Positions 39,441-52,735 are shown, counted from the stretch's first letter. The stretch is DNA of 64,000 bases from Lineus longissimus (GCF_910592395.1 NC_088326.1:4469001-4533000), one strand, 5' to 3'. Translations and numbers: made by a program. The notes: generated from the sequence alone by a model not told the origin.

Positions 39441-40779
39441 TGCGTTGCCATTGCCAAACATACATTTTTGGTAAAATTATGCTTTTTTCTACCAAGGCCC
39501 GATTTTTTGAAAATTTTCAAAAAAGTTTTTATTTAAATAAACAACATTATTTACATTCCAAAATGTTCTTACAAACCGATTTTGTTTGTGTTTATAGCCC
39601 AAAATGTTGCTTCCGTGCACAAGTCCATCATAACGAACCACGTGACCGCCAAAATATCTACTTTCTCGTAAAAGGACCCTATACATAATGTACAGGTCAC
39701 GCACCTGTATTAAACCAATCAGCTCGCCGTTGTACGAAAAGTCAAGTGCGGGAGCAATAGGGATATGATGTTGTTCAAAATAAAACGTATAATCTGACTG
39801 TTTTGTTTATCAAATGTAGTCAGCTCGCATCACGTTTGCACTCATTGTACGCATCAGCGTATTCTTTTCATTGATTGAAAACAAACGCTGACATCGATTT
39901 CTATGGATTTATGTAATCACTGCTTGTTTGGGATATTGAGGTCTGATAGTCAGGTATTCCTACATTGCAAGAGCTTTTCATAATCAAACGTGTTATTACT
40001 GAAGATTACTTGGCGAGATGACACTTTCCAACGCCAACATACCTTCTCGTGAACCGCGAACTGACGAACACAGCCAAACTTTGACGGGCTGTTATCATTG
40101 TAGGGCAGAGACAAGTATTCATCCACAACCGAAATTGTGGCACAGAGCTTATCAAAATGTCATGTTGTGGTGAATACATGGCTGGGATGGATCAAGTGGA
40201 ATTAATTCTCACTCTGTGGTTGATTCTTAATCTACAGAGTCAGGCCATCACAGAAATATGCTTTTTGATACTATATTCAAGAAAATGTGGTCTCATCACT
40301 GGTCAGTTTAGAACTTGCATTTTGATAGGGCCATATCAATGGGCGAGTGTCGTTTTGACGGATATGCTGTACAGAAGTCATTTTTCTCTCATGCAATTGC
40401 TATTGGAATATTGTAGAATTTTATTATGATCTTTGTAAAGGGTTCATTTTAACACATATAAAACTTGGTGAGGATCGATTGGCCCTAGGGGTACTTTTTT
40501 ACCAAAACCTATGTACAACAATGTACTTGTAATGTACACAGTGTCTAATACAGAGCTCTGGCCAGAAATTGACACCGCTCTGTTTGGTCTCAGTTCTATC
40601 GAGAACACCGAAGATAGCTAATTGAAGATCACTATTACCAGATGAACACAACGATATTTCGTTGAAAGACACCAACAACACACTTTTTCCAACTTTATCG
40701 AATACATTTTTCCTTCACCAGAGCAGGTCAGCTGGTGATTGATTATTCAGGGTGCTGATAAGTCAGTTGATTTCTTGTT

Positions 40780-41510
40780 TCTCGTTTCTTGTTGGCGAGC
40801 AGAGGAGTAACGGCGCTGGCTGCTGCTTTGGCCCTCCTCCCTCAATGATCATGAGAGAGAACTCCAACTGCTCTCTGGTTGAGGACCTTCCTCGCTGGAC
40901 CTCGTTCCTTGATGGTGGCTCCATCGCCGCGCTCCCATCCGTTCTCTAAGAATCTTTGGGTGGACCACAGCTCCATTTGTTCTGAAGTCTCAGTTTCCAC
41001 TCTCCTACTACGGAGTTCCGCAAGTACGTCACTAGGTGTCCTCATGTGCTCACCGAATGGTTCGGCTTGGCCCCCCCAACTTGTCGACCTTTTCATTGAA
41101 TTTGATGCCGCAATGGCCTGGAATGTATGCCACCGTTATTGCTGCAGGTATGTGTGTGAAGCTTTCACTCCATTCTGGTAGGACGATTCCTTTTTGTAGT
41201 CGGGAAACGATACTTAGGGAGTCTGTCAAGATGACCACACTGTCGTTTCTGTCAACGTTTGCCGTCAGCCACGTCAAGGCATCACTGATAACTTCACACT
41301 CTGACCAATAACTGCAGGAGCGGCCGACTCTGGCAGTGGCCCATTCAATGCACAGTTTGTTCTGTCTCCATGCTGCTCCTCCCCAGGCGGTGACTTCATC
41401 CCTCAACGAGCCATCTCTGGCACCACCGGTGTGAATTTCTCCTGTTCCAGCCACTCCCTGATGAGAGCGTGGTTGGCGTCCGGTGCTTGATCACGCCATG
41501 TCTTGTCGCC
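40780..41510 (-). pseudogene. LINE 3' fragment with RNase H domain
   Basis: The minus-strand frame 41454-41050 reads as an RNase H domain: an N-terminal DGS, then the ILTDSLSIVSRLQKG block and VAYIPGHCGIKFNEKVDKL. A frame change near 41060 leads to a second stretch (EPFGEHMRTPSDVLAELRSRR), typical of the region following RNase H in such LINEs. It is frameshifted and 5'-truncated, so dead. It sits in duplication copy A only. Confidence 0.75.
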
Positions 41511-41977
41511 TATAGACCCTCAGATTGTCCATGGAGCACTGCATCCAGTTGGTGAATCTTGCTATCCATAGGACATTGGAGGACCAACGGGCGGTGCATT
41601 TCTGCTTTTATATGATGCAAATCATGCTTTAATTGAAGATCCTTATTACCAGATGGACACAGCGATATTTCATTGGCAGTCATGCGTTCCAAAAACCTAA
41701 AATGCACACGTATCTCCTGTTGAGATTTCTACATCTCGATCTGCGCTGCGTTTTATCATCAGTTAATAAGATATGACATTGACATATGGCATTCATGGGT
41801 GACGTGGTGTGCAAAAGTCCAGTCTAGTTCAAATTGTCGTTTTTCATTTAAATTATTCAATGGGGATTGTTCACGATCGATGGCGCGTACACAGACCTTT
41901 GCTGAGAAACAATTTAAAAAAAACTTTAAAAACTTACAAACAAGATTTAGAGCGACAACGCGATCAAAAACGTGTTA

Positions 41978-42143
41978 CAGTTGAACCTCCCTTAGTTGAC
42001 ACCTCTCTATTAAGGACACTAGTTTTGATCCCGATTTGGTTGTTTCCTATCTATTGGATCGGACCTCTCTAATCTGGACACCTCTCTATGAAGGACAGTA
42101 TTTGTCAGTCCTTAGGGTGTCCTCAGTAGAGAGGTTATACTGT
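41978..42143. mobile_element. Mariner-like MITE, complete copy
   Basis: Ends ACAGTTGAACCTCCCTTAGT and GAGAGGTTATACTGT with TA on both sides. It is orthologous to the copy at 53359-53528, so it was present before the segmental duplication. Confidence 0.75.
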
Positions 42144-43829
42144 AGTTCTCACAATCTGATAACACGTCTAGCTGAAGCGGTGTCACGATGTTGACGTGTA
42201 GATATCCGGATAGAAGGGGTCTTGACAGGCTACCCTGCGAGTCCTTGCCAGATCACGCTATTACTGGCATATATCGGAAAGTGAACGTTAGGACTATTGA
42301 TATCAGCATTTACGAGCCCAAGAACAACATTTCTATAAAACTCAACTGTGCCTTGTTTTGTTTTTCGATCGACTGCCTGGCATTTGTATTTGAGTCATTG
42401 AGTTATATTTGTTGGCACCACGTCTCGAGGTCGATATGTCGAGAAAGGAAACGGCGTCCGCTGTCGCAAGACAGCCAATTAATGATTAAGAAGGTGTGTT
42501 GCAATCTGAAGGAGACCAGCAGGGGCAGAAGCTCGCTACCTCACTCACCAGTGTGGTGATTCAAGTTGTATCAACTGTCTGAGGAAAAGTTGTCTCGCTC
42601 CAAGCAGACGATGTTTTCAATTCAAACTATATTCAATTGCGGCTCGTCAGTAAAGTCAAGAGCCACAAAGTCTGATTATCAACTTGTACATCTTGCTGTG
42701 GAGAGGTGGCGGGTATGAGTCTGAAGGCAATTACATTGTATTGTCTCGTATATTTTTTTATAGTTTTTGTACACACTAGGTAGATGTTTGAGTTTGTGTT
42801 TGCTGTTTTTTATTATCATCGTAATTTAGTGATGAACCGCTTTCCAACATAATCGTCTGTATCGTATGAAAAATGTTTATTGAGCAGTTTGGTCATTATC
42901 GGTATGCTGCACTGTTTTAAAGGGACAATATAGGCAGCAGCTAGGCAGGAAAGATAAAGCTACACAACACCGCCAATAGGGGTCTCTCACATATTACAGT
43001 AAGTCGAAATGATTCACGCTTGTACGAGGTATATATTCAGTGCTGAATCTGACATGATCCCAGGGCACTAACTGTGTATGTTAGTCACCTGAAGATGGCC
43101 AAGTTAGCCCCTCTGCTCATGAACTCATCGTTATAGTGGTTTCATAATTTTCCTGAGTACCTGAAATGTGAAAGTTACCTTGAAAATGAAAAGTTCATGA
43201 TGATAAATGTTCATTTCAATCGACCAATCGGTAACCTCGACAATTGTAGTAACAATTCCTGTATCAGTTTGGTATCTGGCATTGACTTTTAGTGTAGGCT
43301 TTTAACCTCACAATACAAACAATTCGGCTCGTTAATTGATGATCAACGCAAGGTCCGTTTCGAGGCGAGATTCTTGATCGCGTTGAGATCGCTGAAAAGT
43401 AAATATCGTTTCAGTCGAGCACAGGTCATTGAATCAAGAGTCAATAAGGGGGTCAAAACGTTGTAATAAAACGATTCAGGCATAAGAGGGTGCAAGATAT
43501 CGTGAGAGCTCTTGAAGTGACCGAAAAATAGGAATTTTCCACTTCACAAGTTCGCCCCCTCCCTGTAGATTGTGTAGTGCATCGATGTATAGTGGAGCAG
43601 AATTGATTCAGTGGAATGACGAGATGGCATATTAGTCTACGATAGGTCAAGTTGCAAGAGAGGTCGCGGTGCTGTTCATACGTCATGTAGGTTTATTGCG
43701 ATTTTTTTAACGATACTTTTCGAAGTGAATAAAATCACTTTGAAAAGAACCGTACTTTTCGGGGTCATTTTTAGCAGAATGTTGCCTAGAGTTCACTACA
43801 GCCGAGTGGAACTTTCCTTTTCTATTAAC

Positions 43830-43981
43830 ATAATTAAGGGCAACCTCTCTATTAAGGACAGTAGGTTTGGTCCCAAATCGATTGGTTTCATTCAATTCGA
43901 CTCCTCTAATCGTGACACCTCTGTATTAAGGACAGCATTTGCAAGTCCCGAGGATGTCCTTGACAGAGAGCTTCGACTGTA
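43830..43981. mobile_element. Mariner-like MITE copy
   Basis: Same family, with 'aacctctctattaaggacagtag' at the left and 'gacagagagcttcgactgta' at the right. Counterpart in copy B at 55755-55911. Confidence 0.65.
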
Positions 43982-44102
43982 ATAACATTTGCACATTTTG
44001 TCGCTACAAAGGACATAATAGGTACGTGTACACAGCACGTAGTCTATTATCTGGTAAAGTATTCAGCATCATACTCGTACCACCCATTTCAGAATATTGC
44101 AT

Positions 44103-45788
44103 GACAATTTGGTGCATAGCAGAGCGTGGCAGAGTTGAGCATTTGGCTTTTATTTCTCCGGTTTATATCAGGTTGGTCTCAAAATACATTCTTAAATTTC
44201 TCAAAATGCATTTGATGATAGATACCGAATTTGAGATTTCACTGACATTGATATTGAAATAGCAAATTTGAATAAATAAGTTACACCATCAAAATTGACG
44301 GACCAAATACGTTAGAATGTATTTCGTGACCAACTTGATGATAAATCAAAGAAATTAGAATGATATGTTGGCGTTAAATAGTTTTAAAGATACAACTAGT
44401 TTGGTCAATTTATCTGAGTTTGCATTACCAAGTTTTAAATGAATGCCTACCGAAACAGCGCGGAGGCCAGTCTTTGAATCGAGTTCTGACTTTTGCGTCC
44501 GAATATTTCTTGGAAGTGACTACTTGGCAAGCCCGGCTTACCAAACAGCGACTTTTTCTTGTCCTGAATGGAGAGCCGAACTCATTAATATTAAAGTAAA
44601 GTCTCCTGCTCGCCAAACAGGGTAGATTTTTTACCTGTTTGTCAAGCCCGGCTGGCCGAACAGGGTGGCTTATTAGTGCTGTTTGGCAAGCGGCTTTCCA
44701 AACAGGACAAAAAAAGATGCCTGTTCGGCGAGCGGCTTGCCAAATAGACCCGGCCTATTTTTTATGCTGATCGCTCTCTGGACGCTCTCACTCCATGTGC
44801 ATTTTCTCGCTTTCGATTCGTGCACTGTGGGGTGATGGGTATATTCTGCAGAAGATCGAAATGCACATCACGAACATTCCCGAGTTCTGGCCTTCGGCTT
44901 ATGCAGCGGTCAATTACAACTCTGAACCCCCCCCCCCCCTATCAGACATTCGACATTTATTCGACACCTGGGAAAAAAGGGGTCGTCCAGGAATCGACAG
45001 TTTCTCACCCAGAGCACAAGATCCTTGCTCCAGGAATTCACTGCTTCTTCTTTTTTGGAGCTTCAGAGCATCACCTGTTTTTTACTTGTCAGAACAGTGA
45101 ACGTCAGGAATGCCACACAAATTCACATTTTTTGGTACGAAATCTATTATGAATAGACTTGTTCCCATATCTGGGTAAGGGTTGGCTGGTTTGTGAAATC
45201 AACTGAACAGTGCCTCCTTTAATTCTGAACCCTCTTCCCCCACAATGATGGCTGCAGATGTCAGAAAATTGACGAAAAGAAGATGATGCCCAAATGAAAT
45301 CGAGGCTGGAAAAACGTGCATGGGTGATGACTGACCGCGGTCGCCAGACATGCGACGGTCTTTCGGCATGTTCGGCGGTCCCGTACGCAGGAATTCACCA
45401 AAGATCATCTTTGTTATTTTCAGACATTCGACGAAATTCGACGCTGATTTTTACTCAGTTCGTCAGGAATTCAACGCTAGGGATTTTTTTGAAACCTCAG
45501 GATACGACGCGAGATGCGGCGTCGCATCAATGTCGACCCGGCCCTGAAATGGGGGGGGGGGGGTTAAGAGTTGTAATTGACCGCTGCATTACTCGGGAAT
45601 GTATATTTGACCCGTCATCTTTAAAGCCTGTAAGCCGAAAGCTTTAGTTTTGGGCATTATACATTCATTGAAAAATAATCAAGGCCGACCTGCTATTTAT
45701 AAGTATACTGCAAGTTGTTTGCGATTCGAAAAATTTTGTCTGCTTGAGGGAACGACTTATCTAGGGTACAGTAAAATTTGAATTACCA
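44103..45788. other. Segment present only in duplication copy A
   Basis: Copy B runs directly from 'gaatattgcat' to 'catgatagatatgaag', whereas copy A has 1.69 kb between. It contains repeated 'ttggcaagc(c)cggcttgcc(a)aaacag' motifs in both orientations (44519-44755), a C run (44927-44938) and a G run (45549-45562). Either an insertion in A or a deletion in B. No coding region supported. Confidence 0.6.
44519..44755. repeat. Cluster of short direct/inverted 'ggcaagcccggcttgcc aaacag' motifs
   Basis: Four to five imperfect copies of a motif combining caagcccggct, ccaaacag and the inverse lie within about 240 bp. It resembles a decayed foldback or minisatellite. Confidence 0.5.
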
Positions 45789-45869
45789 TCATGATAGATA
45801 TGAAGACTCAAGTTGTGATTGATTATACGTATTTGTACTACATTTTACTCTCTTGCTTTCTCTGTTAGG

Positions 45870-46863
45870 CTGTACGACGGGTGATTTGAATGAAATTATG
45901 GATGTTCACATGGTGATGCCAGATTTGAAGCTGCTAGCTACGGGAACGAGTAATGCACAGTGGCTACTAATGCATGTGACAACAAGAGAGTTTGTTGGCG
46001 TCTTCTATGAATATAAATTTCGATTATCTTACATTATGCGACATGTATTTACACTGAAAGGAAAGTTTTTCGGATTTCAATATAATGAAGGATGTCCACA
46101 TGGTTTTTTGTTATGGAATGCCGGGGAACGCGAGTGGGTCCTTTATTCCAGACTAGGTAAGCAAGTTGCAAGTGTTGCCGGTAGATTCTGCCCCTGGCGG
46201 CCTTGCAGAAATCACGAACCAGATTCATCTTTTAGCAATTCTATATTCTTGGAAAGTTTAGAGTCGAAAGAAGGTATGCTATTAGTGACATTCATGAATA
46301 AGGTTGGTGAAAGTACCATTTACTGTACTGTAGTGAGTTACAGGTTCATTAGAGTCGGGAATCAGCTTATACACACGCGATTACAAACAGTCATCAAGAA
46401 AAGAACTTACAATTCGCCGTCGAAAGAAAGCGTACATTGGGTGAACTTGCTCATCACACCACACTATGCGGAAATATTCATTGCTCTCCAAATAAGAATC
46501 GATAGGTACAAATATACAAATAGTTTTTATCTTCTACGAAAATCGGCGGGCTTTCTCAAGGAGGAACTGAATGAGACCTCGTTCCCAGCTGAGTTATCAT
46601 TATTTATCCAAGGTCGTTATGAAAATATCATGTGTAGAATGATTTTAACGATGATGCCTTCTAAACATATTGGCGTGATTAAAGCTGTTCCGATGAGGTG
46701 TAACAGGAGTCTCATACTAAAACAGCAGAAATTAAAAACAGTTAAGATCTTCAAGACTTTGATCAATTTTGCTGTGGACCAAATTGGGAATGTTATCATG
46801 AAGTATGCTCTTGTTGGAACCTCTGTCGCTCAGCTTTATCGCATTGTCCCCGAGATCTATTGA
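45870..46863 (+). CDS. Unrecognised gene, 3'-terminal exon (duplication copy A, intact)
   Basis: A splice-acceptor-like tract (tctcttgctttctctgttag) ends at 45869, followed by an open frame of about 330 residues beginning GCTTGDLNEIMD (phase not fixed) and ending LYRIVPEIY. It is beta-rich with motifs GFLLWNAGEREWVLYS and KYALVGTSVAQLYRI. The spacing of W/Y/F-containing strands would suit a propeller-like or other beta fold, but I do not recognise a family. Cysteines are scattered and there is no signal peptide or transmembrane segment in this exon. Upstream exons were not located. The second copy (56108) is damaged, so this is the better candidate for a functional gene. Confidence 0.6.
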
Positions 46864-47105
46864 ATGGAATTCGGGAGGCAGTTGAGACCAATTCATCAGT
46901 TGGTGCACTGGATGGTCCCGACCCGGGAAACCAGCTGATTCTTCTTTCACAGAATCCAACTAAACCGCTGAAGGAATCGAAAATCTATCACCAAAGCCCC
47001 ATATTATTCAATCCAGTACCCTGACTCTACAAAATCCTGGAATCGATAAACAATGCTTTTTCATGTCATGCAGTCTGCTCTGCAGACCTGTTTTCGAGTG
47101 ATAGA

Positions 47106-47690
47106 GTGTGCAGAGGCAAAGGTTGGGTTGTTTTCCTTTGGAACAACAATGAACTTAGGCCGTATATTAGAACGCTCGACTTAGAAAGCGATAGAATAAC
47201 AGGAATCTCCGTAATCCTATATACGAAAAGAGGATGCTCACGATATTCATGGTTTACCTACCAAGTCCGAATTACCCGGACGAATTCTTTATCGTATACA
47301 TTGATTACCTGTTTCAGTTATACAAATTATATAGTCCGCTCAGTGAAATCGTACTAATCGGGGACTTCAATGCGAAAGCCACAGGACCGAGGATCCCAGC
47401 ACCCCAGACTGCAAAAGGACTCGTGCGCTAGATTCTTTTTTGCATCGGACTGGACTTTCATCGATCCTAGTTAGCTCCCGATGTAAAGGACCCGCATACA
47501 CGTTCGATCCGTTTGAGGGATCAAACAAAACGCTTATCGGTCACATACGTATAAACTCTCTAATGCTTGAAACTTTGGGGATATGCAAAGTGGTTGAGAA
47601 TGTTGATCCAAACACATCCGACCATCTAGCCGTACATGCAGTACTGTATCTCAGTTCAGAAAAAAGGATCATTCAAACGTGGAACCACTA
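47106..47690 (+). pseudogene. LINE apurinic-type endonuclease fragment
   Basis: Three frames together read as an APE-like endonuclease: GKGWVVFLWNNNELRPYI, FMVYLPSPNYPDEF, then EIVLIGDFNAKATG (the GDFN catalytic block), and finally NTSDHLAVHAVL (the SDH block). At least two frameshifts break it and no reverse transcriptase follows, so it is a dead LINE piece lying between the two duplication copies. Confidence 0.75.
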
Positions 47691-47754
47691 TTACAGCACA
47701 AAGGAAAAAGATTCAAATGGAAGTATTGTCACGGTGGATAAGCGTAGCGGTTAA

Positions 47755-48744
47755 GCGACCACTATGTACGGTTCAGCGAACTTCCGCTTTGCCGTAATTT
47801 TCCAGGTAGCAAATAGCGTAATGTTTCGGTCGTTGATCATTGCAGCTCTGCATTGGTCGTACGACCCAAGCTTGACCTTGTTGCCGGCGTTTATACCTGA
47901 CGGTGGCTTTCCGAAAAAGTCGTGAACTGAAAGGTTTATGTGGCGAATCAAAGTATTTGCACGCCAAAAAAGTCTGAAATAATGACTTAAGGCATGTCGA
48001 CGTGGTGCAAATTGAGCATTTTCTTTCTTATTTTTCCTATTTACCGAAGCCAATTGAGGAAAATGTGACCAATGTACACAGTGCATTTTCATGTTTAAAA
48101 AAACAATAGCAAATAAAGTCATCCGCCACCGAGGTTGATTGCGATTATCCCCAGAATCGCTATATGCTACAAGGCAAAATCGATATCTACAGCGTGACGT
48201 GACGGTGTAGATGCACGGCTCCAGGCAGGGCCTTGGTTTAGCGCATCGCTCGACATGGGGAAGATTTCTGTACGGAGAGCTAACTCTGGTCCAGTCGGAG
48301 TCAACAACGAAACAGTGTGATGATTCAGTCAGATTTTGAATTTTTTGTCATTAAACCGTCTCCTCAAAATGACGCCTGCACACTGATTTTGGCCAAAAAA
48401 TACAAGTTCTAAACTGGCCAGTAAGACCTTATTTTTGCAAATACATGTACATTTAGAGTACATGTATATCTTCAAAAAGCGTATTCCTGGTATGACCATC
48501 TTTGATCTCGGCGCGGAGGAAGTAACGTTATTCCCTCACTTCCTCCTGTCCCTGCTCCATGTGGCCGGAATTTGATAAATTCATGGTTGATTGTGTATAT
48601 CCCCTGTGAGTACCATTTTTTCTCACTCAATAAATTCTGTTGGTGGCCCATATTCAAGCAAAAAAATGCCATATTCAAGCAATTAGCATGTGTCGTGTAA
48701 GAGATAGGGCTTTGGAATAAGGAAAAAATTAATAACATTTTTCA
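47755..48744. other. Intergenic between duplication copies
   Basis: No recognisable gene. A 123-residue minus-strand frame at 47751-48122 has no supporting motif. Confidence 0.4.
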
Positions 48745-49170
48745 TGAGCTATATGATGGGTGTATTGTGTTGCCATTGCCGAAACCACTTTCGGGAAAAT
48801 CATGCTTTTTCTACCAAGGCCCGATTTTTAAAAAAATTTCAAAACGTTTTTTTTTAACAACCTATTTACATTCCAAAATTTTCTCAGCCTTTCTTACTTG
48901 TCTTTTCAGGCTTACAAACCGATTTTTTTGTGTTTATAGCCAAAAATGTTGCTTCCGTGCACCAGTCAATGATAACGAGCCACGTGACCGACAAAATCTC
49001 TACTCTCTCGTGAAAGGACCCTATACATAGTGTACAGGTCACGTACCAGTATTAAACCAATCAGCTCGCGATTGTACGAAAAGTCAAGTGCGGGAGCAAT
49101 AGGGATATGGAAATTGTTCAAAATAAAACGTATAATCTGACTGTTTTGTAGTCAGCTCGCATCGCGTTTA

Positions 49171-50753
49171 TGTAACGTGAAGTCCTTAAAATGTAGGCTT
49201 CAAGGTGTTCATAGGGTTAACTCGTTTGAAGTATACCGAACCTGCCTTATCAAGCTATTCGCCATTGTTTTTCGCCTTGATTAAGCAATGAGTCCAGGAG
49301 TCCGAGTCACGCGGTTCAAGTCTTAGGATTACGGTGGTAGCAGTAAGTTCTTGTTCTTAAAGGGATGGCCAGTAAACTTGGCTCAGTTAACGTCCCGACC
49401 ATGGTCACCTGGTACGTAGCGTCCAATCATAGCTTCCCACTGGTGTTCAGCTACCAGGGGGAGGCACCTGACATTGTTAGGTCTCTCTCTGGATGACCTC
49501 GTATCATGGACCGGGTTGCTCCTTTAATTAGTATTCGTCTTCCGTAATCCTGGACTCTGAGCTCGTGACTTGGCTTCTGAGTATTTAAGCACTGGGCACG
49601 TTGGCTCTCTCTCTCTTTCCTCTCTGTTGCCAACCACCTCTGAACTAGGACTTTGAGCGTGCTCTGCCGTTAAGGATTACAAACTGATTGTGATTGTAAG
49701 TACGAATAAACTACATGTATTCTAATTAATACTCTTGTCTTCCGGCTTCATCTTCTACCAGTAGTTAGTCTCTTTGCAAGTTCAGCTGGTCTACGGCTAT
49801 GGCAAGCCGTCTGTCTAATAATTAAGAAAACCAGGTTTTATTGAAAAAAACCTGGTTTTCTTCTTAAAAAACTGAGTTTCATGGAAGAAAACCATGTTTT
49901 CTTCCATGAGACTAGGTTTTCTTGCAAGAAGCATAAGTTGATTAAAAAAACCTACTTTTCTTCAAAAAAACCTGGTTTTTTAACAAGATAACTTGGTTTT
50001 TAAAATCAATCTATGCTTCTTCCAAGAAAACCTAGTTTCATGGAAGAAGCTGTGGAAGATGTTTTGTGGAATAAAACAAGGTTATATGCATTTCTTTTTC
50101 AAAACCAAGTTTTTAATGAAAAAGACCAGGTTATTTTCAAAACCTAGTCTTTTTACCTCGTCCCGGACTGGCCCAAGCATGGCAGGGGGTCGCCAATCTC
50201 GCCCCAAAGGAGCCACGCGAGTGCTGAGGTAAAAAAACTAGGTTGTTTCGAAACCAGGTTTTCTTCTTTCGAAACTAGGTTTTCTTCTTAAAAAACCAAG
50301 TTTCATGGAAAAAAACCATGTTTTCTTCAACGAAACTAGGTCTTTTTGGAAGAAAATCAGGTTTTTATGAAAAAACTAGGTTGTTTTAATTATTAGTCAA
50401 ATGGCTGGATGAAAACATGTTTTTTTCTTTTTTCAAAACTTGGTTTTGAAGAGAAATCATGGAACCTACACTTGATCTAAAAAGAATAAGTTATTTTAAA
50501 AAAAACTAGTTTTATGGAAGAAAACCTAGTTTTCTTGTTGAAAACACACTTTTCGGAAAGAAAACCATGTTTTCTTCTTTAAAAACTTAGTTTCATTGAA
50601 AAAAACATGGTTTTCTTCCATGAAACCAGGTTTTTTAAGAAGAAAACCAGGTTCTTTTCAAGAAAACTAGGTTTTATTAATTATTGGACGAATGGCTTGC
50701 CATATACGGTAGCAGGTCTTCTTGATACCCCGTATCCAGGGACTTTGTGTACA
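49171..50753. mobile_element. Putative solo LTR interrupted by a foldback element
   Basis: Relative to copy A, this 1,583-bp insertion starts TGTAACG and ends TGTACA, i.e. TG...CA with TGTA/TACA inverted ends. It is flanked by TTTA and TTTG. Without the nested element it is about 670 bp. It holds a TATTTAAG box (about 49577), a CT-rich initiator region and AATAAA (about 49706), as an LTR should. No internal retroelement genes adjoin it. Confidence 0.55.
49797..50704. mobile_element. Foldback element, ~908 bp
   Basis: Ends ctatggcaagcc... and its inverse ...ggcttgccata share about 36 bp with a few mismatches and extend into 'aataattaa'. The interior is filled with short inverted motifs built on GAAGAAAACCATGTTTTCTTC-like palindromes. 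TACGG occurs directly on both sides (49792-49796, 50705-50709) as a likely target duplication. A second end-like motif occurs near 50385-50410. Confidence 0.65.
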
Positions 50754-52354
50754 TTTGCACTCATTATACGCATCAGCGTATTCATTTCATTGATTGTCAA
50801 ATATTCAATGTTTTGAATGTTAAACATTCGAAAGAAAACAAACACTGCAATCGATTTCTACTGATTTTGTGTAATCACTACTTGTTTGTGATATTGAGGT
50901 CTGATAGTCAGTTATTCCTACATTGCAAGAGGTATTCGTAATCAAATGTGTTACTACCGAAGACTACTTGGCGAAATGACACTTCACACGCCTACGTACC
51001 TTCTCGTGAACCGCGAACTGACAAACACAGCCAAACGCTGACGTGCTGTTATCCATGAAGGGCAGAGACAAGTATTCATCCACGACCGGAAGTGTTGCAC
51101 AGAGCTTATTAAAATGTCAAGTTGAGGTGAATACATGGCTGGGATGGATCAAGTGGAATTAATTCTCAGTCTGTGGTTGATTCTAAATCTACAGAGTCAG
51201 GCCATCACAGAAATATGCTTTTTGATAATATATTCAAGAAAATGTGGTCTCACTGGTCAGTTTAGAACTTGTATTTTGATAGGGCGATATCAATGGGCGA
51301 GTGTCAATTTGACGGATATGCTGTACAGAAGTCATTTTCACTCATGCAATTGCTATTGGAACATTGTAGAATTTTATTATGATCATTGTAAAGGGTTCTA
51401 TTAAACACGTATCAAATTTGGTGAGGATTGATTTGCCCTAGGGGTAGTTTTTTGCCAAAACCTATGTACAGCAATGTACACGTTATGTACACAGTGTCTA
51501 ATACAGAGCTCTGGCCAGAAATTGATACCGCTCTGTTTGGTCTCAGTTCTATCGTGAACCCTGGACGGAGCTCGTGCTCCAAACCTTTCAGCCAAAGCGC
51601 CCTCGGTGCGGGCCTTCATTTTCCTGGCTTTATTCATCTTATTGTCGCAATCTAACATGAATTTGAGCATTGGCAGTAGAGAAATATAAAAAAATTCTTC
51701 AGCGAAGACCGAATAGTCATTTGGGGGGATCACCTGGATAGATCATATATTTTACTGGATATTTTGCATTCATACTTAGCACAGGAGTTGATCGCCACAT
51801 AAAAAACCAGCCTGAACCTTTCATCCGGATTAGTTCAGAAATAATCAGTAAGGAGAGAAAAATGTCCAAAATCAATGCACTATACCTCATTGTACAAAAA
51901 TACGTAAAAAGTGGTTGTTACTAAAACGAGAATATCCCGTTGAATTTGTTCTCGAAACAAGATTCGATAAAAATGTCAAAAGCGTCAAACAATCTGACCA
52001 TTAGTTTGCGCTCCAGAGCCACAAACGATGCGGACAAAACGTCTTCCTTAAAGATACCATAATATCTAGCTCTGAGCGCCTAAAGATAATGTGGGAATAT
52101 AGGGCATTTCATCGAAGTTCAGAATCTTCTATTGAGTTTTCCCCGTTAGAGGTGTTTTTGAACCTCATTTAAATACCACTTCTTTATTTGTTTTTAAGTA
52201 CTTTTTTGTACTTTAATTTAAATGTATATCAAATCAGTTAAACTAATGTCGGCATTGTCATTACATGTACGTATATAGTAGGCACCTTGGAAATTCGTCT
52301 CTTGATTTTCTGATCTCGAACGGCAAATTATTTCTATATCTACAGAATTATTAG

Positions 52355-52735
52355 GGCTTGTACTCTGAGGCTACATTATTAGGGCACGTATTCTGTTGCT
52401 TCATTATTATGACATTTACTCTGAGGCTACATTATTAGGGCATGAATTCTGTGGCTACATTTTTAGTGCATGAATTCTGTGGCTACATTGTTAGTGCATG
52501 TCTTTGAGGCTACATTTTTAGGGCCTGTACTCTGAGGCTACATTATAATGGCATGTACTCTGAGGCTACATTACAGGGCATGTATTCTGAGGCTACATTA
52601 TTAGGGCATGTATTCTGAGGCTGCATTATTATGGCATGTACTCAGAGGCTACATTATTATGGCATGTACTCTGAGGCTACATTATTATGGCATGTATTCT
52701 GAGGCTACATTATAAGGGCATGTATTGTGAGGCTT
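52355..52735. repeat. ~28-bp minisatellite, about 13 copies
   Basis: Unit approximately 'tctgaggctacattattagggcatgtat', varied by point changes and small indels. Absent from duplication copy A. Confidence 0.85.

Larger units (their letters stand above)
39420..47003 (+). repeat. Segmental duplication, copy A
   Basis: Collinear with 48745-57222. Shared landmarks include 'atgatgggtgtatt' at the left edge, the coding-like block at 40157, the blocks at 41580-42900, the MITEs at 41978 and 43830, and the gene exon at 45870. Private to A are a LINE RNase H segment (about 40770-41575) and a stretch of about 1.69 kb (44103-45788). Divergence of several percent plus indels implies an old duplication. 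Confidence 0.85.

Noticed and set aside
42188-42559. 123-residue frame conserved in both duplication copies
   Set aside because: Conserved only because the DNA is duplicated; substitutions do not obviously respect codons and no motif is visible.
47751-48122. 123-residue minus-strand frame between duplication copies
   Set aside because: No motif, no splice context and unusual composition; probably chance.
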